Positions 20,131 to 30,345 of a stretch of 64,000 bases of DNA are shown in pieces. The stretch is taken from NCBI GenBank assembly GCA_009746045.1, contig RPFO01000104.1, positions 1,117,076 to 1,181,075 on the forward strand. The letters are read 5' to 3'. A program made the position numbers and the translations under genes. This stretch comes from Mesostigma viride (Eukaryota; Streptophyta; Mesostigmatophyceae; Mesostigmatales; Mesostigmataceae). How positions within the stretch are numbered: the first letter of the stretch is position 1; every line of letters begins with the position of its first letter. Below the pieces are notes generated by a model. The model ran no database searches. It saw only the letters and a program-made list of their open reading frames with translations, and was not told the DNA's origin.

Positions 20131-21491
20131 ATGGACGACCCACGACCCCCTTCGCCCAACGGCTCCCCCGCTCCCCGGTTGGCGCCTCGGCGGTCCTCTC
20201 GGCTTGCGGCCCTTCTTGCGGAGGTGGGCGACCCGGCTGCGGGGGGCTCGGGCGCCCCGGTCTCCCCCTCCTTGGTCTGCGAGGTCTGCCGGAGCGGGCA
20301 CCGCGGGCACCACATGTTAGTTTGTGATGCTTGCAATTCCGGGTGGCACTTGCAGTGTCTTACTCCCCGGCTCTACCGGGTCCCGCCGGGCTCCTGGACG
20401 TGCCCGCGCTGTCCCCCCCGGCGGGCCCCCGGGCTGCCCTCCCCGCTGGGTGCTCCGGCCCCCTGCCCCGTGTGCCCCCCTGCCGAGGCCCTCGGGGCGG
20501 GCCGTGGCCTGCCCGATGGGGCCGCCGTTGCTCGGGCCCTGGCGCCCTCGGCCCCGGGGCCCCACCCGTCGCCTGGCCCCGCCGACGGGGGCGCGGCGCT
20601 GTCGCCTGGGCTGGGCCCGGCCGACCCCCGGCGGGCCTGGCGACCCCGGCGCCCGCCCCCGGCCCCTCGCTCCCCGACGCTCTGGCCTCCCTTCCCCCGG
20701 CCGCGGTTGGCCACCCAGCCGCCACCCCCGTCCTTGCCGCGTGGGACGGCGGCCCCCGGGCCCACGCGTTCACCTCGTGGCCGCCCTCGCACATTGTCGG
20801 CGTGGTGGGCCGCGCCACCTTTTCTTGGGCGTACTGCCCTTTGTTGCTGGACGCGGTCGGGTTCCAGGCCGCCTTCCCCTCGCTCCCTAGGCCCCCGGCC
20901 TTCCTGGCCCTAGTTGCGCGGTGCGGGCGACATTTCTTTCCGCCGCCCCCCGGTGACGGCCTCGACTCTTTGGGGGTATGTCTTGGAAGGATATCACGCC
21001 GGCTGCCGGCTGCCGTGGCATCTCCCGGCCGCCCGGCAGGAAGAGCTGCTTTCCCTGGACGAGCGGGTGGGTCAGGAGGTGGTCGAGTTCGTCACGGCGG
21101 TGGCTCGAGACGCACAGGTCTCGGTGCGGGCGGCCTACCTCGCGGGCGGCGCCGACCTGGGCCTCATGTCCCCGCGGCAGCTTCGCCTCTTCTTGGACGC
21201 CCAGGCCCCGCCTCCCGGCCCGGTTGCCAGTGGGGGCTTTCTCATCACCTCCCTCAGCCTGGCGCAGGCCGCCATGCTGCGTGTGGAGTTCGGGGCCCCC
21301 ATCGCGGTTCAGGGCGGCCAGGCCATCTTGGTGGACTCGGCCGGGCGCGCCCAGCCCCTAACCGCGGGGACGCCTGTTTCTGCCTTCCTCCACGACATCC
21401 TGGAGTTGGCAGGCATCCCGCACGAATGGCACCCCGCGGCTGACCAACCGGTCGGCATCCTCTCGCGCGCCCAGATTGCTGCTCTCCCGGG
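20131..21491 (+). pseudogene. LINE A ORF, N-terminal part with PHD finger
   Basis: The first ATG is at 20131. A PHD finger lies at 20278-20415, with Cys4-His-Cys3 spacing: CEVC, CDAC, GWHLQC, then WTCPRC. PHD fingers usually read histone H3 tails, so a role in chromatin targeting is plausible. After a Pro-rich stretch the coding signal moves to frame 0 (about 20700-20970: FSWAYCPLLLDAVGF) and back to frame 1 (20970-21490: LLSLDERVGQEVVEF and on). So two indels, or sequencing errors in GC-rich DNA, break this part. The middle region is not recognised; it contains a globular-looking, Ala/Leu-rich 170-residue block. Confidence 0.7.
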
Positions 21492-23134
21492 TTGCTGGGA
21501 GGCCGGCTGGGACCCGCCCCCCCTCATGTCCGGTCCCTTCTGGAGGGGGACGACCCCGAGTCGGGCTCCTGTGCCATCTGCCTTGAGCCCTTCCGGCCGG
21601 GGGATGGCTTGTGTCGCCTGCCCGCGTGCGGCCACACATTCCATCAAGCGTGCATCGCGCGCAGCTTGCTCCACTCCGTGCCGCGCTGCCCGTTGTGCCG
21701 GGCTGTTGTGCCGCCCCCTGGGACTGCGCTTCCTCTCGGCCCGCCCCCGGTCTCGCTGGGTCCCCTGCCGGGTCCCCACCGGGCCCCGGGGCCAGCTGCC
21801 TCCCCGACCCCTCGGCCGCCGCCCCCGGCCTCGTTGCCGGGGCCTGGGGTGGTCGCGGGCGCGCTGGCGAGTCCCCCTGGGAGGGGCGCCGGCGTTCTCG
21901 ATCCCCCTCCGCTGGGGGTCTCCCCGGTGGGCACTGCCTCCTCCGTGGCCCCGGCGGGCATGCCGGGCGCTGGTCGGGTCGTGGTGCGCGCGCCTGCCGG
22001 CCCGGCTGGGGAGACGCCGCAGGCCCCACGTCCTGCCTTTGCTGGCGCCGCTCCCCGCCACTCAGCGCCCGCCGACGGCCTTCACCGGTGTGCCGTGCTG
22101 CTTCCCACGGGGTCCCCGTGTGCTGGTGTGTTCCACAACCGTAACCTCCTCTGCCAGCACCTTCGCGCTGTGCACCCCGATCTCGGCGCGGCGGATCTGC
22201 AGGCCATGAGCTGTTACCGGTGCCCGGAAGCTCACTGCCAGCGGGTGTACTCCATTCACGGGCGCGCTCAGCACGCGCGCGCCTGTGTTGCTCAACGGCC
22301 CCTCAACCGGCCAGCAGTCCCGGCCCCCTCCCCCCCTCCCGCCTCGGCTCCCACCGGCTCCCAGCCCCCGCCGCCCGACTACTCGGCCAGTTGGCGTTGG
22401 CTTGACACGGTTCCCTGGGATGCATGCGCCATCAACCCGACGTCTACCCTGACCGACCTCCCCCACCGCGCGCGTAGCCTTTTCGCGCAATGTGCAATCG
22501 TTTCTCTCCGGCGCATGCACGCCGCTCCGGACGACCCGCTGGGCTTTAAACTGCACATGGTGACCCCCCGCCTGCTCCTCACCCCTCTCGGGCGTGGTGT
22601 GCGCGGCCTCCAGGGTGCGGTTATTGCCCGTTGCCGACGCTTTCTGCAGGGGGACTGGGAGGGGCTGTTTGGCGTGCCGCCCCCGCGCACGGCCCGGCTG
22701 TCGGGGGAGGTCAACTTCGAGCGGGTGGCCGCCGACGTCATCCGCCTCGTCCGCGAGGGGCAGCTCAGCCGGGCCATGACCCGCTTGGAAATGGCCAAGC
22801 TGGCCCCCGCCAATGCGGCTACCCTGGCGGCCTTGGAGGCTCTTCACCCTGCGGAGCCCGGATTCCAGCTGCCCGTGCCGGACCCCCTGCCGGCCCCCCT
22901 CCGGCTGGACCGCGACTGCTTCCTGGAGGTGATGCGTGCGGTCCCGCGGGCTTCCTCTACCGGGCCGTCGGGCTGGCGCTACGAGCACTTGGAGGTCCTG
23001 GTGGGGCATGGGGGCGAGGACATTCTCTTTGACACCCTCATTGACCTGGCGGCTGGTCGCGTTCCTCCCGCTGCGCGCGAGTGGTTAGCGGGCGCTCGCC
23101 TCCTCGCTCTGCTCAAGGGTGTCTTGCCCCCCCC
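21492..23134 (+). pseudogene. LINE A ORF, RING-H2, C2H2-like fingers and RT N-terminus
   Basis: A RING-H2 finger occupies 21570-21702 (CAIC, CGHTFHQAC, CPLC; C3H2C3). RING-H2 domains often bind E2 ubiquitin-conjugating enzymes. A Pro-rich linker leads to two Cys/His motifs at about 22087-22290, typical of the DNA-binding fingers in front of the RT of site-specific LINEs. The RT N-terminus follows (GPSGWRYEHL near 22966). The frame changes at the C8 run 23127-23134, so the join to the RT core is broken by an indel in a homopolymer. Confidence 0.75.
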
Positions 23135-25291
23135 GAGGGCAAGGTGCGCCCGATCGCCTGCGGTGAGGTGCTCCGCAAGCTCGTGGGCAAAGTGATCTGC
23201 CGCCAAAAGGCGCCCGAGCTCCGTGCCTTTTTCTGCCCGCCCCTCGCAGCGGGTGAGACCTCGGTGGCGGCCCAGCTGGGGGTGACGACTCCAGGCGGGG
23301 CGGATATCCTCATCCATTCGGTGCAGGCCTACCTCGAGGCCCACCCCACCCACGCTGTCGTCAAGGTCGACTGCCACAACGCGTTCAACAGTCTGTCCCG
23401 CGCCAGCATGTTTGCGGCCGTCATGGAGTCCTTCGAGGACTTGTACGCTTGGACAGCCGTGTGCTACGGCCAGCCCGGCCAACTGGTTCACATCATGGAG
23501 GACGGCACTCGCGGCGGCCTGCTGTCGCGGTCGGGCACCCAGCAAGGGGACCCCCTGGGACCCCTGTACTTTGCCGCCCCCCTCCAGGGTTGCCTCCAAG
23601 CGGTCCATGCTGCCCACCCGGCGGTCGCTATTCAGGCCTACTTGGATGATATCTACCTTCTGGGCCCTGTGCCGGACACCACCGCGGCTCTGCTGGCACT
23701 GCAGACCGCGGTGGCCGACATCAACCTCCAGTTGACCCTGGCCAAGTGCGCGGTGTACTCGCCCCAAGGTGATTGCTCCGGCTTTCCGCCCCAGCTCTTG
23801 GGCCGGGACGAGCGCCTCCATGGGTTGGATGTCCTCGGCGTTCCGGTTGGCGACCCCGCGTTTGTCATCGATGCTCTGCGGGCCGCCCTCGAGGCACGCA
23901 CTGAGGTACTGCCCTTGATTGCGCGCCTTCATGATTCGCAGACCAAGGGTCTGCTTCTGTGGTTTTGCGCTCACCCTCGCGTCGTTCACTGGCTCCGGGG
24001 CGCTCTTCCGGCTCAGGTCCGGCTGGCCGCCGAGGGCCACGACGAACGCATCCAGTCGGCCTTGGCGCAGCTGGTCCCGGGCCCCGACCTCCCGCCACAT
24101 GCTATTCGCATTGCCTCCCTGCCTGCACGGATGGGTGGCTGCGGTCTGACTCGTGCCGCCCGGCTGGCCCCAGCAGCATTTTTGGGCTCCGTCGCTCAGT
24201 CGTGGGCGGAAAGCTGCCGGCTCCTGCCCCTTTTGGCAACGGCAGCGCCTGACCTCCTGGACCCCAGCAGCCCTTTGCCCTTCGTCACCGCCATCCAGGA
24301 GGCCTATGCTGAGATCCAGCAGGCCTGTTCTCCCGTCCGTGCCGCTCAGGCGGTACAGCGCCACCTCCCTCGCGGCACTCCCTCGGTCGCCTCCGTTCAA
24401 TCTCCCGCCGCATTCCCTGCTCGCGTCATCGATAAACACCAGAAAACCTACGCGGGTATTCTGCACACGGCTGATTGGATTGCTCTTTTCGCGGACCTCA
24501 ACGCCCAGGGACGTGCGTGGCTGTTCTCGCTTTCCTTGCGGAGTGTGGGCTCGGCGTACCTTCGTGCTCTTCCCATGGCCCCCCCATTCGCCTTGGCTCC
24601 CAGCCACTACTCGGTGGCGCTCCGGCACCAGCTATTTGCCCCGCAGCCTCTTGTTCCGGCCGGGCGGCCTTGTGGTAGCTGTGGGCAGCCGCTGGATCCC
24701 ACGGGGACTCACTACCTTGCCTGCATGGGGGGCCAACAGAATCAGAATTGGTATTTGTATTTGCACACTGTCCTCCTGACGGTGGTGCTCGCCATGATTC
24801 GGTCGGTTTTCCCCCACGCGAACATCCGGTCCGAGGATGCGGATGGCGCTGCCTTCTATTCCCCCAACCACCGGCCTGACATCGTGGTGCTGGACTTTGA
24901 GGGGGGTGGCCGGCATCTGCTTATTGACGTTTCGGTGGCGCGGCCCTTGGCTCTTAGCCACGTGGCTGGGGCCTCCCTCACGGCAGGTTACACGGCGGAC
25001 CGGGCGGAGCGGGCCAAGCTCCTGGCCTACGGCGACGTCGGGCACCATCGTGTGGTGCCCTTTGTCCTGGAGGAGTTTGGGGCCATGGGGCCCCTGACCT
25101 CCGCCTTCTTCAAGGAGTGTTGCCGGCTCCGGGAGGACCGGCTGGACCTGGAGGGCCAGCGGGCCCCATGGTCGGCGCGGACCTGGACGTCATATTGGCG
25201 TCAGCGCTTGTCGGTGGCGCTGACTCGGGCCATGGCTGACATCATGCTCCGCCGTACGCGGGCTGATTTTGCGGTGCAGCAGGGCTATTAG
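23081..25291 (+). pseudogene. LINE A ORF, reverse transcriptase core and restriction-like endonuclease
   Basis: The RT core contains KVRPIACGE, VVKVDCHNAFNS, GTQQGDPLGPLYF and the active site YLDDIYLL. Downstream is a CCHC motif (CGSCG ... THYLAC, about 24670-24725). Then comes a restriction-like endonuclease signature: HRPDIVVLDF, followed after about a dozen residues by LLIDVSV (24868-24935). This set is typical of R2/R4/NeSL/CRE-type LINEs, which nick a preferred target and prime reverse transcription there. The ORF is open for 736 codons to TAG at 25289-25291. The real start is upstream in another frame. Confidence 0.88.
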
Positions 25292-25399
25292 GTTCCTCCC
25301 GTTAGGCGTTTCCATTGGTCTTATCGTAGTATAGAGTTTTGACATGGCTCTGTATATAGGTTTATAGCTGGGCGTTTGCTTTGGTTTGAGTGATTTCAC

Positions 25400-25425
25400 T
25401 CTGCTGTAAGTAATTATATTTTTAA
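25400..25425 (+). terminator. LINE 3' end with TGTAA polyadenylation motif
   Basis: CTGCTGTAAGTAATTATATT precedes the point where copies A, D and E diverge. TGTAA is the usual green-algal polyadenylation signal and sits about 15 nt before the inferred end. Copies D (near 28196-28205, minus) and E (near 32806-32826) share it. Confidence 0.6.
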
Positions 25426-25641
25426 TATATATTCATTGAGAATGATAGATTACCGAGGTGAGATAGGCATGCAACATAAGGAAAAACCCGATAACTGGGA
25501 GAATAACCCTGAAGAAATTAATAGTAATCTGACACAGACATCCAAGGATCACGCCAGCGGCACAAGGTACAACTAACTATACATCACAAAACTACACGCA
25601 GCAACAGCGCTGCCGGCCCACCATGCAGGCCTGGAAGGGAT

Positions 25642-26189
25642 CTAGACCGCATGGGTCGCGACAAAGTCGGCCCGGGTGCGGCGGAATAACACATCAGCCA
25701 CGGTGCGAGTGAGGGCGAGTGACAGGCGCTGCCGCCAATACGAGGACCACGTGCGGGCCGACCACGGGGCGGTCTGACCCTCGAGGTCGAGGCGGTCTTC
25801 ACGGCGCTGGCAGCACTCGTGGAAAAACTCCGCTGTCTTGGGGCCCATGGCCCCGAACTCCTCAAGGACAAAGGGGATGACCCGGTGGGGCCCCACATTG
25901 CCGTAGGAGGCAAACTTGTCGCGCTCAGCCACAGCGGCAGCAGCGCCGGCATCCACAGCCGCCCGGAGGATGTGGCGACCGGAAAGCGGCCGAGCCACGG
26001 AGACATCGATGAGCAGGTGGCAACCCTGCCCGTCGTAGTCAAGCACGGTAATGTCGGGGCGGTGGTTGGGTGAGTAGAGGGCGGCCCCATCCGCATCCTC
26101 GCACTTGATGGTGGAGTGGGGAAAGACCGACCGAACCATGGCACACACCACCCGGAGGAGAGCGGTATGGAGATAGAGGAACCAGTTCT
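25642..26189 (-). pseudogene. LINE B/C endonuclease part
   Basis: Encodes the restriction-like endonuclease region: HRPDITVLDY then LLIDVSVARP, then the conserved C-terminal helix block, ending at 25642. It corresponds to copy A residues from the NWYLYLH segment to the stop. Protein similarity to A is strong but the nucleotide sequence differs at many third positions, so this is an older or separate subfamily. Confidence 0.8.
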
Positions 26190-26197
26190 GGTTCTAC

Positions 26198-27502
26198 CCG
26201 GGTTGGTCTGTACGCCGCACTTTTGCGATAAAATGCGGGATAAAGCATATTATGGGCCTCGACGTATTTTACGCGTATTTTACGTCTGACCACGCGGTTT
26301 GGACTTAGAATTTTTCGGGGGTACCAGCGGGCAGCGGGCACTGGCGCGGTGCCCAGGTTCTGGGCGCGGCGCGCTCACTGCACATTTGAGATTTTTACTA
26401 CTAGAAGTAGATGCGTACAGTTCTTTTCATAAAGCGCAAGCCTTGCAAAATGTTTGGCCGGTAGGAGACAGCTAGGACTAGGTACATAACGCATAAATAA
26501 CAGTGTGCCAGCAAATGCCAGCTGTGCTACTGACGGTGTAATGCAATATAGCGACGACGAGGCCAGTGCGACTGTGCGACAGTGTGCAGCCATTTTCGAT
26601 TTGCAGCCATGAAGAAGAAAGGGCCTGAATGGGATTTCGTTCTCGAGAAGAAAGAAGCAGTCACAGATGCTGTTAGTAACAAAACGCAGTTTGTGTCGAA
26701 TAAGTTCTGCTCATTTTGCAACAAGAAGTTCTCATACGGGGCGGGGGCAATCAGCGTATTCCGAGTCCATGCACACTTTGCCGGAATCGCAGGGGAAGGG
26801 ATGTTACCCTGCGACAAAATTCCACCGAATATCCGGAGCAGGTTTCTCAGGATGTATAACAACAAGTCGCAGCAGTCAGACGCCAAGAAGCAGCACAATT
26901 TGAACAGGGCAATGGCGGAGATGGGAGGGGCAGCTGCGCCGGCTGACTTGTCGTCGGTTCCCAGCAAAGGCCAGCTGAGCATCACCAAATGGCTGGTTCC
27001 CGTCGACGAGAAAGGTGTCCAGCTGCTGGCTGCCGAATTTTTTATCGAGAACGGCATTGCTTCAATGCGGCTGAGAGCGCCTCTTTCAAGCAGATGGTGG
27101 CCGGCATGATCCAGTACAAAGGAGGGCACGTCACCCCTCCTTCTCGGAAGTTGTGTCTTATGTCCTCTCATGCATTATATAGTGGATGGCTTTCCTTACA
27201 ATCAATTAATTAATTGAATCCTTACTATTCCCGTTGCAGCATGCTCCCCCCTGCATTTAACAAATCATAATCAGATAGGATTGCAGGGCATAAATGGAAG
27301 ATGTTAATAAATAAGCATATACACCAAATTTCAGTTGTAATAACTGCATGACCATCATCAAGGAGCGTGCTAATTGGGTGACTGACAATTGGACCACAAA
27401 AACTGTCGCGCATTTTACCACCGCGTATTTTATACCCCCCACGTATAATACGCGTATTTTAAGTCCACGTATTATACCCCGCACACGTATTTTCCAACCT
27501 GG
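26198..27502 (+). mobile_element. hAT-like DNA transposon, deletion derivative, inserted in LINE B/C
   Basis: Flanked by GGTTCTAC (26190-26197) and GGTTCTGC (27503-27510), an 8-bp target duplication with one change; the LINE frame shows the right copy is ancestral. Ends are CCGGGTTGG and the complement of CCAGGTTGG. CGTATTTTA-type motifs repeat near both ends (26265-26282 and 27408-27490), as hAT transposase binding sites often do. The interior keeps only the BED-finger end of a transposase, so the element is non-autonomous. Confidence 0.75.
26609..27213 (+). pseudogene. hAT transposase N-terminal fragment (BED-type zinc finger)
   Basis: From ATG 26609, the reading shows a BED-like finger: CSFCNKKFSYGAG, then FRVHAHFAGI and MLPCDKIP, the usual hAT pattern with Cys-x2-Cys and His residues. 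A short linker leads to AEFFIENGIA, where the frame changes near 27060, and FNAAESASFKQMVAGM continues in the other frame to 27213. In intact hAT transposases this motif precedes the catalytic RNase H-like core, which is missing here. The fragment could bind the element ends but not catalyse transposition. Confidence 0.7.
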
Positions 27503-27508
27503 GGTTCT

Positions 27509-28140
27509 GCTGGCCACCCATGCACGCGATGTAGTGCGTCCCAGTAGTATCCAGAGCAAGCCCGCAGCTGCCGCAGGACGCACCCGCCGTGATGAGAGGT
27601 TGCGGGGCAAAGAGCTGGTGGCGGAGAGCGATGGCGTAAAGGGCCGGAACCAGTGTGAACAAAGGGCTCATGGGGAGGGCGCGCAGGAATGCGGACCCCA
27701 CGCTCCCCTCAAGGGAAACGGAGTGAAGCCAAGCCTTCCCCTGATCGTTCAAGCTCGCATGCAGACCCATCCAGTCGGCACAGTGTAGTATACCCGCGTA
27801 GGTCTTTTGCTGTTTTTCATGAACGCAGGCAGGGAAGACACTAGGACTGACGACAGTGGACACGCCGGGCGTGCCCCGGGGCAGGCGACGGTGGACGGCC
27901 TGAGCGGGGCGGACGAGGTCGCAAGCCTGCTGGATCCCGAGGTAAGAATCCTGCACAGCCTGCACAAAGGGGAAGGGGGATGGGGTGACCAAGTCGGGAA
28001 TGGCGCTGACGGCGCTGGGGACCAACCGGCGGATCTCCGCCCAGGCCTGAGCAACAGAGCCAAGGAAGGCGGCGGGGGCGAGGCGGGCGGCGCGGGTGAG
28101 CCCACACCCGCCCATGCGGCAGGGGAGGGTGGCCAAGCGC
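27509..28140 (-). pseudogene. LINE B/C middle part (region before and including CCHC)
   Basis: Runs from RLATLPCRMGGCGLT to the CCHC motif (CGSCGLALD ... THYIAC) and stops at the hAT-like insertion. It is the counterpart of copy A at about 24110-24740. The frame is open throughout. The 5' end abuts the 3' tail and duplication of copy D. Confidence 0.78.
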
Positions 28141-28155
28141 ATGGAGTATATATAT

Positions 28156-30226
28156 ATTAAAAATATCAATGAATATATATATTAAAAATATAATTACTTA
28201 CAGCAGAGTGAAATCACTCAAACCAAAGCAAACGCCCAGCTATAAACCTATATACAGAGCCATGTCAAAGCTCTATACTACGATAAGACCAATGGAAACG
28301 CCTAACGGGAGGAACCTAATAGCCCTGCTGCACCGCAAAATCAGCCCGCGTACGGCGGAGCATGATGTCAGCCATGGCCCGAGTCAGCGCCACCGACAAG
28401 CGCTGACGCCAATATGACGTCCAGGTCCGCGCCGACCATGGGGCCCGCTGGCCCTCCAGGTCCAGCCGGTCCTCCCGGAGCCGGCAACACTCCTTGAAGA
28501 AGGCGGAGGTCAGGGGCCCCATGGCCCCAAACTCCTCCAGGACAAAGGGCACCACACGATGGTGCCCGACGTCGCCGTAGGCCAGGAGCTTGGCCCGCTC
28601 CGCCCGGTCCGCCGTGTAACCTGCCGTGAGGGAGGCCCCAGCCACGTGGCTAAGAGCCAAGGGCCGCGCCACCGAAACGTCAATAAGCAGATGCCGGCCA
28701 CCCCCCTCAAAGTCCAGCACCACGATGTCAGGCCGGTGGTTGGGGGAATAGAAGGCAGCGCCATCCGCATCCTCGGACCGGATGTTCGCGTGGGGGAAAA
28801 CCGACCGAATCATGGCGAGCACCACCGTCAGGAGGACAGTGTGCAAATACAAATACCAATTCTGATTCTGTTGGCCCCCCATGCAGGCAAGGTAGTGAGT
28901 CCCCGTGGGATCCAGCGGCTGCCCACAGCTACCACAAGGCCGCCCGGCCGGAACAAGAGGCTGCGGGGCAAATAGCTGGTGCCGGAGCGCCACCGAGTAG
29001 TGGCTGGGAGCCAAGGCGAATGGGGGGGCCATGGGAAGAGCACGAAGGTACGCCGAGCCCACACTCCGCAAGGAAAGCGAGAACAGCCACGCACGTCCCT
29101 GGGCGTTGAGGTCCCCGAAAAGAGCAATCCAATCAGCCGTGTGCAGAATACCCGCGTAGGTTTTCTGGTGTTTATCGATGACGCGAGCAGGGAATGCGGC
29201 GGGAGATTGAACGGAGGCGACCGAGGGAGTGCCGCGAGGGAGGTGGCGCTGTACCGCCTGAGCGGCACGGACGGGAGAACAGGCCTGCTGGATCTCAGCA
29301 TAGGCCTCCTGGATGGCGGTGACGAAGGGCAAAGGGCTGCTGGGGTCCAGGAGGTCAGGCGCTGCCGTTGCCAAAAGGGGCAGGAGCCGGCAGCTTTCCG
29401 CCCACGACTGAGCGACGGAGCCCAAAAATGCTGCTGGGGCCAGCCGGGCGGCACGAGTCAGACCGCAGCCACCCATCCGTGCAGGCAGGGAGGCAATGCG
29501 AATAGCATGTGGCGGGAGGTCGGGGCCCGGGACCAGCTGCGCCAAGGCCGACTGGATGCGTTCGTCGTGGCCCTCGGCGGCCAGCCGGACCTGAGCCGGA
29601 AGAGCGCCCCGGAGCCAGTGAACGACGCGAGGGTGAGCGCAAAACCACAGAAGCAGACCCTTGGTCTGCGAATCATGAAGGCGCGCAATCAAGGGCAGTA
29701 CCTCAGTGCGTGCCTCGAGGGCGGCCCGCAGAGCATCGATGACAAACGCGGGGTCGCCAACCGGAACGCCGAGGACATCCAACCCATGGAGGCGCTCGTC
29801 CCGGCCCAAGAGCTGGGGCGGAAAGCCGGAGCAATCACCTTGGGGCGAGTACACCGCGCACTTGGCCAGGGTCAACTGGAGGTTGATGTCGGCCACCGCG
29901 GTCTGCAGTGCCAGCAGAGCCGCGGTGGTGTCCGGCACAGGGCCCAGAAGGTAGATATCATCCAAGTAGGCCTGAATAGCGACTGCCGGGTGGGCAGCAT
30001 GGACCGCTTGGAGGCAACCCTGGAGGGGGGCGGCAAAGTACAGGGGTCCCAGGGGGTCCCCTTGCTGGGTGCCCGACCGCGACAGCAGGCCGCCGCGAGT
30101 GCCGTCCTCCATGATGTGAACCAGTTGGCCGGGCTGGCCGTAGCACACGGCTGTCCAAGCGTACAAGTCCTCGAAGGACTCCATGACGGCCGCAAACATG
30201 CTGGCGCGGGACAGACAGACATATAT
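28156..30226 (-). mobile_element. LINE copy D (5'-truncated)
   Basis: Nearly identical to copy A over the part of A from about 23390 to 25423. A 15-bp duplication, ATGGAGTATATATAT, flanks it at 28141-28155 and 30227-30241. The 5' end has about 10 bp of filler (30217-30226). The 3' tail carries about 27 extra bp beyond the usual family end, discussed as a finding. Length about 2.07 kb, typical of an abortive target-primed reverse transcription product. Confidence 0.9.
28316..30216 (-). pseudogene. LINE D ORF, truncated reverse transcriptase and endonuclease
   Basis: Open for about 630 codons on the minus strand, from just before the GTQQGDPLG motif to the stop at 28316. It keeps the YLDD active site, CCHC motif and RPD...D endonuclease motif, but lacks the N-terminal fingers and the first RT motifs. 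One protein difference from copy A visible by eye is Gly for Ala near 29115 (ALFGDLN). It cannot make a complete protein but retains the 3' end recognised by the family's RT. Confidence 0.88.
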
Positions 30227-30242
30227 ATGGAGTATATATATG

Positions 30243-30345
30243 TTAAGTGGTATCTCTTGTTAGCGTTGGCTTTGTTTATTTTTACGTGGGTGCCTTTACT
30301 CCGCTGAAAGCAATTTTATTTTTTAATATATATATGTAAATATTA
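30243..30345 (+). mobile_element. 3'-tail remnant of a related LINE
   Basis: GTGCCTTTACTCCGCTG and the following AT-rich tail resemble the last 60 bp of copies A and E, on the plus strand. It is the right-hand flank of copy D's duplication, so D inserted into or beside an older tail. Confidence 0.45.

Larger units (their letters stand above)
20021..25425 (+). mobile_element. LINE copy A (near full length; PHD, RING, RT and restriction-like endonuclease)
   Basis: Begins right after the satellite with a GC-rich leader, continues through a 5.2-kb coding region and ends at 25291 with TAG. A 130-bp 3' UTR follows, with TGTAA near 25405 and an AT-rich end near 25423. Domain order in the reading: PHD finger, unknown middle region, RING-H2, C2H2-like fingers, reverse transcriptase, CCHC motif and PD-(D/E)XK-like endonuclease. 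Four apparent frame changes break the ORF (about 20700, 20970, 21495 and 23130). Sister copies D and E are almost identical where they overlap, so the family was active recently. Confidence 0.88.
25436..28140 (-). mobile_element. LINE copy B/C (5'-truncated, divergent subfamily, split by a hAT-like element)
   Basis: Two minus-strand pieces, 27509-28140 and 25642-26189, are consecutive parts of one LINE ORF related to copy A but clearly divergent. Between them lies the hAT-like insertion. The reading frame is continuous once the insertion and one 8-bp duplication are removed. The 3' UTR, about 25440-25641, is unlike that of copy A. The 5' end is truncated near 28140, inside the region before the CCHC motif. 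Confidence 0.82.

Noticed and set aside
28979-30307. 442-codon ORF on the plus strand opposite LINE D (and the equivalent opposite LINE A)
   Set aside because: Shadow of the GC-rich LINE ORF; the sense strand has RT and endonuclease motifs.
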